Counted from the stretch's first letter, positions 30,560-39,496 are shown. The stretch: 64,000 bases of DNA from Hyphomicrobiales bacterium (GCA_900470805.1 UCCA01000032.1:14952-78951); one strand, 5' to 3'. Notes: generated by a model not told the origin, from the letters alone. Translations and numbers: made by a program.

Positions 30560-32094
30560 TATTTCTTCTCCCCTGAGCGCATGATAGCGCGCATGATGGT
30601 TTCCTGGCTTGCTTCTCCCTTCGGCAGTTCGGCGACGATGCGTCCTTCATTCATGACGTAGATGCGGTCGCACGTACCGAGCAGTTCGGGCATTTCCGAT
30701 GAGATCATCAGAACGCCCTTTCCATCGGCGGCAAGCTGGTTGATGATGGTATAGATTTCGTATTTCGCGCCAACGTCGATGCCGCGTGTCGGCTCGTCGA
30801 GGATCAGCACCTCCGGATCGGAGAACAGCCACTTCGACAGCACGACCTTCTGCTGGTTGCCGCCGGAGAGATTGACCGTTTCCTGGAACACGCCGGAAGA
30901 GCGGATGCGCAGCTTCGAGCGATAGTCGGTGGCGACCTTCATTTCCTTGATGTCGTCGATGACTTCGTTCTTGGAAATGCCGGCCAGATTGGCGAGCGAG
31001 GTATTGTGCAGGATGTTGTCGTTCAGCACCAGGCCGAGATGCTTGCGGTCTTCGGTGACGTAGGCGAGGCCCGCGTCGATTGCCTTGCGCACGGTGCTGG
31101 TATCGACGGCCTTGCCATTGATCAGCACGTCGCCGGTAACCTTGTGACCGTAGGACTTGCCGAACACGCTCATCGCGAACTCGGTGCGTCCGGCGCCCAT
31201 CAATCCGGCGATGCCGACCACTTCGCCCTTGCGGACATGAACGTTGATGTCGTGCAGCACCTGGCGGTCGCGATGCTGCTGATGGAAGGCATTCCAGTTC
31301 TTGACCTCGAGGATCGTCTCGCCGATCGGCACGGAGCGCGGCGGATAACGGTCGGCGAGGTCACGGCCCACCATGTTCTTGATGATGACGTCTTCGCTGA
31401 TCTCGTCGGTCCGACAGTCAAGCGTCTTCACGGTCATGCCATCGCGCAGAACGGTGATCTGGTCGGCGACCTTGCGGATCTCGTTGAGCTTGTGGGAAAT
31501 GATGATCGACGTGATGCCCTGGTTGCGGAACTCCATCAGGAGATTCAGCAGCGCATCTGAATCCTTTTCGTTGAGCGACGCAGTCGGCTCGTCGAGGATC
31601 AGGAGCTTGACGCTCTTCGACAGCGCCTTGGCGATCTCGACCAGCTGCTGCTTGCCGACGCCGATATCCGTCACCAGCGTATTGGGCGATTCACGCAGGC
31701 CGACCTTGGCGAGCAGCGTCTTGGTCTTGTTGAACGTCTGTTCCCAGCTGATGACGCCGTTGGTGGCATTCTCGTTGCCGAGGAAGATGTTTTCGCCGAT
31801 CGACAGGTGCGGCACCAGCGCCAGTTCCTGGTGGATGATGACGATGCCGATCTCTTCGGAATCCTTCAAGGCCTTGAAGTTGCGCACGTCGCCTTCGTAG
31901 GCGATTTCGCCGTCATAGGTGCCGGCGGGGTAAACACCGGAAAGAACTTTCATCAGGGTCGACTTGCCGGCCCCGTTTTCGCCCACCAAAGCATGGATTT
32001 CACCCTGCCGAACCTTGAGGTTCACATTCTCAAGCGCTTTCACGCCCGGGAACGTCTTGGTGATGTTCCGCATTTCGAGGATTATATTGTCCAT
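30559..32094 (-). CDS. gguA: sugar ABC transporter ATPase GguA (MmsA), two ABC domains
   Basis: A 511-residue protein with two fused ATPase domains, as usual for this importer class. First domain: Walker A GENGAGKST near 36-44, Walker B LLILDEPTASL. Second domain: degenerate Walker A (GLMGAGRTE), signature LSGGNQQKV and LILDEPTRGIDVG. The start at 32094 begins MDNIILEMRNITKTFPGV; the longer frame to 32163 runs into the chvE-gguA hairpin. It energises GguB. Confidence 0.94.
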   Translation of the reverse strand: MDNIILEMRNITKTFPGVKALENVNLKVRQGEIHALVGENGAGKSTLMKVLSGVYPAGTYDGEIAYEGDVRNFKALKDSEEIGIVIIHQELALVPHLSIGENIFLGNENATNGVISWEQTFNKTKTLLAKVGLRESPNTLVTDIGVGKQQLVEIAKALSKSVKLLILDEPTASLNEKDSDALLNLLMEFRNQGITSIIISHKLNEIRKVADQITVLRDGMTVKTLDCRTDEISEDVIIKNMVGRDLADRYPPRSVPIGETILEVKNWNAFHQQHRDRQVLHDINVHVRKGEVVGIAGLMGAGRTEFAMSVFGKSYGHKVTGDVLINGKAVDTSTVRKAIDAGLAYVTEDRKHLGLVLNDNILHNTSLANLAGISKNEVIDDIKEMKVATDYRSKLRIRSSGVFQETVNLSGGNQQKVVLSKWLFSDPEVLILDEPTRGIDVGAKYEIYTIINQLAADGKGVLMISSEMPELLGTCDRIYVMNEGRIVAELPKGEASQETIMRAIMRSGEKK

Positions 32095-32150
32095 AGTCAA
32101 TATCCAACGCCAGCGGCTAAAACACAGCGCGGCGATCATAAAATTGAAGA

Positions 32151-32177
32151 CCGAAACCCGCAAGATGCGGGTTTCGG
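32151..32177 (-). terminator. perfect hairpin between chvE and gguA
   Basis: Eleven-base perfect arms (CCGAAACCCGC and complement) with a five-base loop, 15 bases after the chvE stop. Downstream on the leftward strand there is only a loose T-rich stretch. It probably reduces read-through so that the binding protein outnumbers the membrane complex. Confidence 0.72.
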
Positions 32178-32192
32178 CCGACTTGGAACAGA

Positions 32193-33257
32193 TTACTTCA
32201 GCTGGTCAGCCTTGTAGTAACCGCCTTCGACGAGGATCTTCTCGTAGTTGGTCTTGTCCACGGCTACCGGCGTCAGCAGGTAGGACGGGATGACCTTTAC
32301 GCCGTTGTCGTAGGTCTTGGTGTCGTTGACTTCAGGCTCCTTGCCTTCCATCAGCGCGTTGACCATGCCGACGGTAACCTTTGCGAGGTCACGGGTGTCC
32401 TTGAAGATCGTCGAGTGCTGTTCGCCAGCGATGATCGACTTGACCGAAGGAACTTCGGCGTCCTGGCCGGAAACGACTGGCAGCGGCTGATCAGGAGTGC
32501 CGTAGCCAACGCCCTTCAGCGACGAGATGATGCCGATGGAAAGACCATCGTAAGGCGACAGGACGGCATTGACCTTGGCGTCGGTGTAGTTTGCCGAGAG
32601 CAGGTTGTCCATGCGAGCCTGGGCCGTTGCCGGATCCCAACGCAGCGTGCCGACCTTGTCCATGCCGGTCTGGCCGGACTTCACGACGAGCTTGCCGCTG
32701 TCGATGTAAGGCTGCAGAACCGACATTGCGCCGTCGTAGAAGAAGAAGGCGTTGTTGTCGTCAGGCGAGCCGCCGAACAGTTCGATGTTGAACGGGCCCT
32801 TGCCATCCTTGAGGCCGAGCGCGTCGACGATCGAGGTTGCCTGCAGAACGCCGACCTTGAAGTTGTCGAACGTCGCGTAATAGTCGACGTTGCCGGAATC
32901 GCGGATCAGACGGTCGTAAGCGATGACCTTGATGCCTGCGTCGTGGGCCTTCTGAAGAACGTCGGAAAGCGTCGTGCCGTCGATTGCGGCGATGACGAGA
33001 ACCTTGGCACCCTTGGTGACCATGTTTTCAATCTGAGACAGCTGGTTCGGAATGTCGTCGTCAGCGTACTGCAGGTCGGTCGTGTAACCGGCATCCTGGA
33101 GCTGCTTGACAATGTTGTTGCCGTCGTCGATCCAGCGAGCGGACGACTTGGTAGGCATGGCGATGCCGACAGTTCCCTTGTCGGCTGCAACAGCCGGCAT
33201 TACGAACGAAGCGACGCCGAAGGCAGCCGCCGCCATCAATGAGATAATGGATTTCAT
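32193..33257 (-). CDS. chvE: periplasmic sugar-binding protein ChvE
   Basis: A 354-residue periplasmic binding protein with a signal peptide ending near AVAA (about residue 25). The body (GIAMPTKSSARWIDDGNNIV, NIELFGGSPDDNNAFFFYDG, VLSPYDGLSIGIISSLKG, PVVSGQDAEVPSVKSIIAGE) is nearly identical to Agrobacterium ChvE as I recall it. ChvE binds several aldoses for uptake and chemotaxis, and in Agrobacterium also signals through VirA. GGGAGAGAG precedes the ATG. First gene of the operon, divergent from gbpR. Confidence 0.95.
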   Translation of the reverse strand: MKSIISLMAAAAFGVASFVMPAVAADKGTVGIAMPTKSSARWIDDGNNIVKQLQDAGYTTDLQYADDDIPNQLSQIENMVTKGAKVLVIAAIDGTTLSDVLQKAHDAGIKVIAYDRLIRDSGNVDYYATFDNFKVGVLQATSIVDALGLKDGKGPFNIELFGGSPDDNNAFFFYDGAMSVLQPYIDSGKLVVKSGQTGMDKVGTLRWDPATAQARMDNLLSANYTDAKVNAVLSPYDGLSIGIISSLKGVGYGTPDQPLPVVSGQDAEVPSVKSIIAGEQHSTIFKDTRDLAKVTVGMVNALMEGKEPEVNDTKTYDNGVKVIPSYLLTPVAVDKTNYEKILVEGGYYKADQLK

Positions 33258-33528
33258 CTCTCTCTCCCTAAGTTAAATAAATACGCGGACGACTCCTCGC
33301 CCGCCCCGAAACTGTGACAGGTTCCGTATTGGATAATACTTCATATGGTGAGAAACGAAGTAGGTCTCCTCCACGCTCTCACACGTGTGAGTGCCGTCGG
33401 GCACACGGCGGCAAACTGGTATGGATTCCTATAACTGTCAAATAGAATAACTGGCAAAAAGCATAACAAATTTGGTATATCGTTAAAAAGTATTACTTTT
33501 GATGGAAGGCAGTGGGGAGGCTGCAACC
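33258..33528. promoter_or_regulatory. chvE-gbpR divergent control region
   Basis: 271 bases, AT-rich in the gbpR half. Three ATAAC motifs begin at 33431, 33447 and 33463, exactly 16 bases apart (the first two extend to ATAACTG). Nearer chvE is a 14-base palindrome CTCACACGTGTGAG (33378-33391) and a GCCGT/ACGGC stem (33393-33409). On the leftward strand TTGACA (33435-33440) could be a -35 box, but no clear -10 was found. Confidence 0.6.
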
Positions 33529-34533
33529 ATGACGATCATTACAGGGCCTCTGGCATTAGAAAACGTGGATATACAGACAGATATTTTTGGGGATGACGGC
33601 CTTCTCAGGGCGGGACTCAAGCTGAATCACCTGCGCATGATCGTCGCAATCGAAGATAGCGGCCAGATTTCGGCGGCCGCCGAAGCACTGAACATTTCCC
33701 AGCCCGCCGCATCGCGGATGTTGTCGGAAATGGAGACGATCGTGAAGACGCCGCTCTATGAGCGCGTCGCCCGCGGCGTGGTGCTCACCACCTTCGGCGA
33801 GGCACTCGCCAGACGTGCGCGCAAGATCATGCTGGAGCTGCGCGAGGCCAGCCGCGAGATCGCCGAACTGAGGACCGGCAAGGGCGGATCGGTCTATATC
33901 GGCGCCGTCACCGCGCCGGCCATGAGCCTGATCGTGCCCGCCATCAAGCACATAAGGACGGCACTGCCGGGCATCGAGGTCAACATCCAGGTCGAGACCA
34001 GCAACGTGCTGGCCCGCGAGCTTCTGGCCGCCCGCCACGACTTCATCATCAGCCGCATCCCCGACGATCTCAATCCGCGCCTGTTCGAAGTGCAGGAGAT
34101 CGGCGTCGAGCGCGCCTGCCTGATCGTGCGCAGCGGCCATCCGCTGCTGAAGAAGGGCGCCGCCAGCTTGGCGGATCTGATGGAGTTCGACTGGGTGTTC
34201 CAGCCGCCAGGCACGCTTTTGCGCCGGACAATCGAGGATCTGTTCCTGTCGCGCGGCGTGGCGCTGCCGGACAATGTCGTCAACACCTCGTCGCTGCTGC
34301 TCACCTGCGCGATCGTCTGCCAGACCGACGCTATCGCCCCGATCGCCATCGATGTCGCCCATTTTCTGGCGACGCAGCGCTCGCGCGCCTCCGACGTCCG
34401 CGTCCTGCCGATCGACTTCGAGATCAACGTGCGGCCCTACAGCCTGATCACTGCTCGGGAACGCGCCCTGCCCCCGAGCGCCCGCCTTCTCTATGATCTG
34501 GTGCTGGCAGAAGCCCGAAAGGGCGGCGGTTGA
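33529..34533 (+). CDS. gbpR: LysR-type regulator GbpR
   Basis: A 334-residue LysR regulator. The winged helix spans about 33-92 (LNHLRMIVAIEDSGQISAAA, LNISQPAASRMLSEME), followed by a sugar-sensing periplasmic-binding-like domain. In Agrobacterium GbpR is divergent from chvE and activates or represses it depending on sugar; the same layout here justifies the name. The ATG at 33529 has GGGGAGG eight bases upstream; the frame is open to 33499. An unusual 30-residue N-terminal extension precedes the helix-turn-helix. Confidence 0.9.
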   Translation: MTIITGPLALENVDIQTDIFGDDGLLRAGLKLNHLRMIVAIEDSGQISAAAEALNISQPAASRMLSEMETIVKTPLYERVARGVVLTTFGEALARRARKIMLELREASREIAELRTGKGGSVYIGAVTAPAMSLIVPAIKHIRTALPGIEVNIQVETSNVLARELLAARHDFIISRIPDDLNPRLFEVQEIGVERACLIVRSGHPLLKKGAASLADLMEFDWVFQPPGTLLRRTIEDLFLSRGVALPDNVVNTSSLLLTCAIVCQTDAIAPIAIDVAHFLATQRSRASDVRVLPIDFEINVRPYSLITARERALPPSARLLYDLVLAEARKGGG

Positions 34534-34589
34534 CCAGCCCCGCGCCATCTTCACGACGTCATATATGTCTTCGCGAAAGGGAGGCGTAG

Positions 34590-35078
34590 ATGCTGTTCGG
34601 GCAATCGGTGTTCCAGTCGGTCCTCGATCGCCTGAGGGCGGAGGACGAGGACGCGGCGGAGGACGCCGCGCCGGTGTCGCATCGCGTGCCCGGCTTCACA
34701 ACCGGCCTCGCCTTCGATGTCATGGAGGGTGTATCGGCGCCCTCCGCGCGACCGGGCCAAGCCTATATCGACAATCTCGAAGCCGAAACGGCGCCGTCAC
34801 CGATGAGCGAAGCCCCGGTCACGCCGGAGCCTGTACCAGAACCAGTTATGCCCGCGCATCTGGGACGCACGGAGCCGCAGGACATTGCCACCGAACTCGC
34901 CATTGGCCAGCACGACACCGTTCAAAGCCTGGGCGACAAACGCCGCGCCTTCGCCAAGGCGAATCACCCCGACGGCGTGCATCCGCTGTTTCGCGACAAC
35001 GCCACCAAACGCATGACCGTCGCCAACCTGCTCATCGACGAAGCGATCAGGCGCAGGACACGCAGCAGCGGCCGCTGA
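34590..35078 (+). CDS. hypothetical protein with a C-terminal J-domain-like HPD segment
   Basis: A 162-residue cytoplasmic protein. The N-terminal half is acidic and Pro-rich (EPVTPEPVPEPV-like stretch near 75-88), probably disordered. The C-terminal 55 residues hold LGDKRRAFAKANHPDGVHPL and RMTVANLLIDEAIRRR, a helix-HPD-helix arrangement like the core of DnaJ domains (HPD at 126-128). It lacks the rest of DnaJ. AAAGGGAGG lies before the ATG. Role unknown. Confidence 0.7.
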   Translation: MLFGQSVFQSVLDRLRAEDEDAAEDAAPVSHRVPGFTTGLAFDVMEGVSAPSARPGQAYIDNLEAETAPSPMSEAPVTPEPVPEPVMPAHLGRTEPQDIATELAIGQHDTVQSLGDKRRAFAKANHPDGVHPLFRDNATKRMTVANLLIDEAIRRRTRSSGR

Positions 35079-35330
35079 TTAATCGGTATCCGTCGACGTG
35101 TCCGTCGGCGCGTCGGGCGTTTCCGCCGTCTCTGCCGGCTTGTCTTCCGGCGGTTTGTAGCTCCACAGCAGCATGTAGACGGCATACGCGCCGGCGCCGG
35201 CCGAAAGCACGGCCCAGAAGGGATCGCCTGTGGTGATCTCGACCACCGCCCAGCCGAAACAAACCGCGACGATGAGGATACGCACCCACAATGCGCGGTA
35301 GGCCGGGTGGCTTGGATCGATCAGCTGCAT
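35079..35330 (-). CDS. small inner-membrane protein (possibly DUF3329-like)
   Basis: An 83-residue protein with two membrane segments (about 15-35 and 39-57: LWVRILIVAVCFGWAVVEI, FWAVLSAGAGAYAVYMLLW) and an acidic Pro/Thr/Asp tail. The opening MQLIDPSHPAYRALW recalls small alphaproteobacterial DUF3329-type proteins, but this is from memory. Its stop abuts the stop of the convergent upstream gene with no gap. Confidence 0.7.
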   Translation of the reverse strand: MQLIDPSHPAYRALWVRILIVAVCFGWAVVEITTGDPFWAVLSAGAGAYAVYMLLWSYKPPEDKPAETAETPDAPTDTSTDTD

Positions 35331-35420
35331 CTTGTTCCCATATGTAAAACGCCTAGCCCGTCTTTAAGGTGGTTTCCGCAAATGTGAAAGAGCCTCGGGC
35401 TTGACGGCGAACCGATAAAA

Positions 35421-35436
35421 TGGAATGAAAATTCCA
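35421..35436. promoter_or_regulatory. candidate IolR operator upstream of inositol dehydrogenase
   Basis: TGGAATGAAAATTCCA, an inverted repeat that contains GGAA-N6-TTCC, the motif reported for the inositol repressor IolR of Sinorhizobium meliloti. It is 64 bases upstream of the inositol dehydrogenase start. Confidence 0.65.
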
Positions 35437-35499
35437 GAAGGATATAAATTCGGTTCATTCATTCCGCATGCAACGGAACCGAATTCAAGGGAGGAAGTC

Positions 35500-36492
35500 A
35501 TGACAGTCAGATTTGGTCTTCTCGGTGCCGGCCGCATCGGCAAGGTTCACGCCAAGGCCGTGAGCGCCGATGCCAACGCCACGCTCGTCGCCGTCGCCGA
35601 CGCCTTTCCGCAGGCCGCCGACGCGATTGCCGCGGCCTACGGCTGCGAAGTGCGCACCATCGAGGCGATCGAAGCCGCCAAGGATATCGACGCAGTCGTC
35701 ATCTGCACGCCGACCGACACCCATGCCGACCTGATCGAGCGTTTTGCCCGCGCCGGCAAGGCGATCTTCTGCGAAAAGCCCGTCGATCTCGATGTCGCCC
35801 GCGTCAAGGCCTGCATCAAGGTGGTCGACGGGACCAAGGGCAAGCTGATGGTCGGCTTCAACCGCCGCTTCGACCCGCATTTCATGGCCGTTCGCAAGGC
35901 GATCGACGACGGCCGCATCGGCGACGTCGAAATGGTGACCATCACCTCGCGCGATCCAGGCGCCCCGCCGGTGGACTATATCAAGCGTTCCGGCGGCATC
36001 TTCCGCGACATGACGATCCACGATTTCGACATGGCCCGCTTCCTGCTCGGCGAGGAGCCGGTGCTGGTCACCGCAACTGCCGCCGTTCTGGTCGACAAGG
36101 CGATCGGTGAAGCCGGCGACTACGACAGCGTCTCGGTGATTCTCCAGACCAAGTCTGGCAAGCAGGCCATCATCTCCAACTCCCGCCGCGCCACCTACGG
36201 CTACGACCAGCGCATCGAGGTGCACGGCTCCAAGGGCATGGTCTCGGCCGAAAACCAGCGCGCCGTCTCGATCGAGGTCGCCAACGGCGAAGGTTACACC
36301 CGCCCGCCGCTGCACGATTTCTTCATGACCCGCTACACGGAAGCCTACGCCAACGAGATCGCCGCCTTCATCGCCGCGATCCAGAAGGGCGCCAAGATTT
36401 CCCCTTCGGGCGCCGACGGCCTCGCGGCCCTGGCACTTGCCGACGCCGCGGTCCAATCCGTGAAGGAAGGCAAGGCGATCAAGATCGGCTGA
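35500..36492 (+). CDS. idhA: myo-inositol 2-dehydrogenase
   Basis: A 330-residue Gfo/Idh/MocA oxidoreductase. NAD site GLLGAGRIGKVHAKAV (about 5-20), the CEKPVDLD motif (about 95) and KRSGGIFRDMTIHDFDMARF (about 162-181), which holds the Lys, Asp and His catalytic residues, match rhizobial IdhA. It oxidises myo-inositol to 2-keto-myo-inositol. The ATG at 35500 follows GGGAGGAAG; the longer frame from 35425 covers the putative IolR box. Other iol genes are absent, which is usual in rhizobia where they are scattered. Confidence 0.92.
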   Translation: MTVRFGLLGAGRIGKVHAKAVSADANATLVAVADAFPQAADAIAAAYGCEVRTIEAIEAAKDIDAVVICTPTDTHADLIERFARAGKAIFCEKPVDLDVARVKACIKVVDGTKGKLMVGFNRRFDPHFMAVRKAIDDGRIGDVEMVTITSRDPGAPPVDYIKRSGGIFRDMTIHDFDMARFLLGEEPVLVTATAAVLVDKAIGEAGDYDSVSVILQTKSGKQAIISNSRRATYGYDQRIEVHGSKGMVSAENQRAVSIEVANGEGYTRPPLHDFFMTRYTEAYANEIAAFIAAIQKGAKISPSGADGLAALALADAAVQSVKEGKAIKIG

Positions 36493-36520
36493 CGGTTTCT
36501 CCCGACCGGATGCTGAACAT

Positions 36521-36556
36521 GAGAAATGGCCGGGTCCCGAACCCCGGCCATTTCTC
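36521..36556 (+). terminator. long hairpin after inositol dehydrogenase
   Basis: Fourteen-base arms (GAGAAATGGCCGGG and complement) with an eight-base loop, 28 bases after the stop codon. No good U-tract follows, so termination strength is uncertain. Confidence 0.7.
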
Positions 36557-36742
36557 GTTCTCGAAGACCGGTTTGATCGCGCGTGCGAAAAGTGGCTCCA
36601 GCCCTCCCCACTACCGCAAGTCTCTGTCTCCACAGGAAAATTGGTGGTTCTGCACAGGCCGGAGAGAGGCACGTATTGTGCGGCGCACAAATGTGAGTTG
36701 GCTTTCCCGCTGTTTCGGTCCATCAATGGCTAGCTAAACGAT

Positions 36743-37903
36743 ATGGGAAACCGGCAAATGGCGGATGTCTCCGGTTCGACTGGCCGAATTGGCAGTCTCG
36801 ACGGCTTGCGCGGCATCGCCGCATTATGGGTGCTGATCGGCCACGCGATGCTGCTCACCGGCTGGCATCTACCGCTGATCGGCGATCCCGATCTCGGCGT
36901 CGATCTCTTCATCATGCTGTCCGGTTTCCTGATGGTGTTTCACTATCAGTTGCGCGAGAGCAAGGAGCCGTGGGACGACGTCTCGACTTGGTCGAGTTTC
37001 TGGACGCGCCGGTTCTTTCGCATTGCGCCGCTTTATTATGTCATGCTGGCGATCGCCATAGTGCTCGGCCCGGTCATCTTCGAAAGCCGCATGACGATCG
37101 ACCACTTCCTCAACGTCACGCCGCAACTGCCCGAACGCTATCTCGACGGCAGCCTCGAAAACATCCTGCTGCATGTTAGCTTCCTGTTCGGTCTCTCGCC
37201 GGGCCACGCCTTCCGCACGCCGCTGCCGGACTGGAGCATCAGTCTCGAAATGCAGTTCTACGCGATGTTGCCGTTCCTGATGCTCTTCGTCCAGCGGCTA
37301 GGCTGGCTCCGCGGCAGCATCTTCATCGTCGTTGCCGGCGCTGTTCTGGCAAAAGCGATCGGCCATGCCGGCATCACCTTCCCGATGCCGGCCTTTCTGC
37401 CGCTGAAGATGCATGTCTTCGCTGCCGGCATGCTGCTCGCCGGCGCACTGAACGCCAGGAGCGGCCGTGCCTTCTTGCATTTCGCCCTGGCACTCGCCTT
37501 CGTCGCGCTGCCGGTCGGCGGCGGAATGTCGGTGCTGCGCGAAGCGGTGCGGCTCGGGCTGGTCACCATATTCTTTGCGCTGATCTTCCACGCCCATCTG
37601 CCGCGGCTGCTCGCGCGCCCCTTGAACCGGCTGTCCGACTTCATGGGCAATCGGTTCTGCCATGAACTGGGCGAACTGTCCTTCGGCGCTTATCTGATCC
37701 ATCTGTTGATCATGCAGCCGGTGATTGCCAAGCTGATAGAGGCTTACGGTCACTCGATCAGCGATTTCCAACGCTTCCTGCTGTCGATCGCAATCACCAT
37801 TCCGATCACCTACGCGCTTTCCGCCATCGGCCACCGGTTTATCGAGATGCAGGGACAGAAGATCGGCCGCGCGTTGACCAAACGCCGTGCACCGGCGGTC
37901 TAG
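36743..37903 (+). CDS. acyltransferase family 3 membrane protein
   Basis: A 386-residue inner-membrane protein with about ten hydrophobic segments. The opening RIGSLDGLRGIAALWVLIGH with its active-site His, and FFRIAPLYYV, SLEMQFY and LGELSFGAYLIHLL segments mark the Acyl_transf_3 (OafA/NodX) family, which acetylates surface or secreted glycans. The start could also be MADVSGSTGR (36758). Stand-alone gene; target unknown. Confidence 0.87.
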   Translation: MGNRQMADVSGSTGRIGSLDGLRGIAALWVLIGHAMLLTGWHLPLIGDPDLGVDLFIMLSGFLMVFHYQLRESKEPWDDVSTWSSFWTRRFFRIAPLYYVMLAIAIVLGPVIFESRMTIDHFLNVTPQLPERYLDGSLENILLHVSFLFGLSPGHAFRTPLPDWSISLEMQFYAMLPFLMLFVQRLGWLRGSIFIVVAGAVLAKAIGHAGITFPMPAFLPLKMHVFAAGMLLAGALNARSGRAFLHFALALAFVALPVGGGMSVLREAVRLGLVTIFFALIFHAHLPRLLARPLNRLSDFMGNRFCHELGELSFGAYLIHLLIMQPVIAKLIEAYGHSISDFQRFLLSIAITIPITYALSAIGHRFIEMQGQKIGRALTKRRAPAV

Positions 37904-38054
37904 AGTCTATCCGGGCTAGATTGCAGCATTCTGTTGGCTCAAACGGAGTCGGATGGTAGCCCGGCTGGCGCGCGTCGTAGCCAACGCATACCGCCAAGCC
38001 GGTCGAACGATCAGGCGGCCCGTTTCAGCCAACCCCGCGGGGGCCGGACAGACT

Positions 38055-39269
38055 CTAGGTCAGCCCCTCCCTGACGATATCGGCGTCGATCACCGACAGC
38101 GCCCGGTTCAGATGCCCCTCGAACACGAGCATCTGCTCGTCGAGCTCGACGCGCAGCTCCGGCATCCCCTCCATCCGCACCATATGGGATTGCGCCAGCC
38201 CCTCGGCGATTCCCTGCTGCAGGAGATCGTAATAGCGCGTGCCCTGCCCGGTGATGACAACAGGCATGCGTTCCGTCAGGCTGAGCAGGCGCGACAGCCC
38301 GTTCCCGAGCGCGATGCCAGCCTGCCGGAAGGCGAAGGCCGACATGCGGTGGCCCTGCCGGGCACGAGCGGCGATCTTGTCCAGCTCGCCAAGCGGCACG
38401 AACTTCGCCGGGATCGTGTCGTCAGGCACCTCGAAGGCCATGCGCAGGATGGCATAGAACCCGGCATAGGCCTCGATGCAGCCCCGGCTGCCGCAGCGAC
38501 AGAGACCGCCGTTCGGCACATGCAGCATGTGCCCGAAATTGGGTGCCGAGATCTCCCGCTCGCCCGGCCCCGTCCGCCGGACGATGCCGAGCCCGATGCT
38601 GTGGCCGAGCGACAGCGCCGTCAGCGACCGCAGGCCATCCGGATGCGCTGCCTCTTCACGCGCGCCGAGCGCGGCCGCCACCAGCAGCGTTTCGTTGTCG
38701 AGAATGATCCTCGTCTGCCAGTCCGGCCGCAGCATCGCTTCGAAATCGATCCGCTCGCTGCCGAAGATCGGCGACCATGTCAGCACCGCCGCATCCGGGT
38801 TGACCAGACCCTTGCTGCTGATGGAAATCAGCATGACCTTTTCGCGCGCGATCCTCGAGCGGTTGAGGATGCGCTCCAGCCCCTCGCGGATCGCGGTGAC
38901 GAATCGCGCCGCGCCGGCGGGATCGTGCGACCGCTCCTCGCTGAACCGGTCGATCAGCTTTCCAGCGTAATCCACCAGCGAATATTGCACGCCGTCGGAT
39001 GAAATGATCACGACGATGAGATAGCCGCAATCGCGCCGCTGCCGGAACTGCACCCGCGGCCGCCCGCGCCCGCCGGCCGCCTGCTGCTCGGACTTCTCGA
39101 TCACTCGCGCCTTCTCGAGATCGGCGGTAATCGCCGAGATCGTTGCCGACGAAAGCCCCGTGAAATCGGAAAGTTCTGTGTGCGCGAGCAGGCCGTGCCG
39201 TCTGAGCGCGGCAAGCACCAGCACGCTGTTGCGTTGCCGGACCAGTTCCGTACTCGACTTGGTCAGCAT
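38055..39269 (-). CDS. ROK family transcriptional repressor of the adjacent sugar importer
   Basis: A 404-residue ROK regulator. N-terminal winged helix (about 10-60, GLLAHTELSDFTGLSSATIS), then a sugar-kinase-like fold with the zinc motif CRCGSRGCIEAYAG (257-270). The kinase catalytic Asp region reads LDNETLLVAAALG, consistent with a regulator that binds but does not phosphorylate sugar. Divergent from xylF with a perfect palindrome between, so it likely represses the importer. The start at 39269 precedes the MLTKSSTELVRQRN opening normal for the family. Confidence 0.88.
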   Translation of the reverse strand: MLTKSSTELVRQRNSVLVLAALRRHGLLAHTELSDFTGLSSATISAITADLEKARVIEKSEQQAAGGRGRPRVQFRQRRDCGYLIVVIISSDGVQYSLVDYAGKLIDRFSEERSHDPAGAARFVTAIREGLERILNRSRIAREKVMLISISSKGLVNPDAAVLTWSPIFGSERIDFEAMLRPDWQTRIILDNETLLVAAALGAREEAAHPDGLRSLTALSLGHSIGLGIVRRTGPGEREISAPNFGHMLHVPNGGLCRCGSRGCIEAYAGFYAILRMAFEVPDDTIPAKFVPLGELDKIAARARQGHRMSAFAFRQAGIALGNGLSRLLSLTERMPVVITGQGTRYYDLLQQGIAEGLAQSHMVRMEGMPELRVELDEQMLVFEGHLNRALSVIDADIVREGLT

Positions 39270-39392
39270 AAAGGCCGCCCTATCCCTGCGTGCATTCCGC
39301 CCTCGTTCACACCGCATCTCCGGCAACTTGCAAGTGCGCGCCACTTACCCGGTAGTGCAGTGTTGACAGTTGAAAAATTCTCTGACACTTAA

Positions 39393-39411
39393 TTTCTCGA
39401 CTGTCGAGAAA
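39393..39411. promoter_or_regulatory. perfect palindrome, candidate ROK repressor operator
   Basis: TTTCTCGACTGTCGAGAAA: nine-base arms around a central T, in the 227-base gap between the divergent ROK gene and xylF. A degenerate copy, TTTCCCGACAG, follows at 39423-39433, and TTCTCTGAC precedes at 39378-39386. Confidence 0.75.
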
Positions 39412-39496
39412 ATAATGAAAACTTTCCCGACAGCAAATCGCGGCGGCCGGAGGAACCACTGGCTGGGGCTGGCCGCTATCCATTCGGGAGGATGAA

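Noticed and set aside
32193..34533. chvE taken as evidence of Agrobacterium virulence genes
   Set aside because: ChvE and GguABC occur widely in Rhizobiaceae; no vir gene is in the window.
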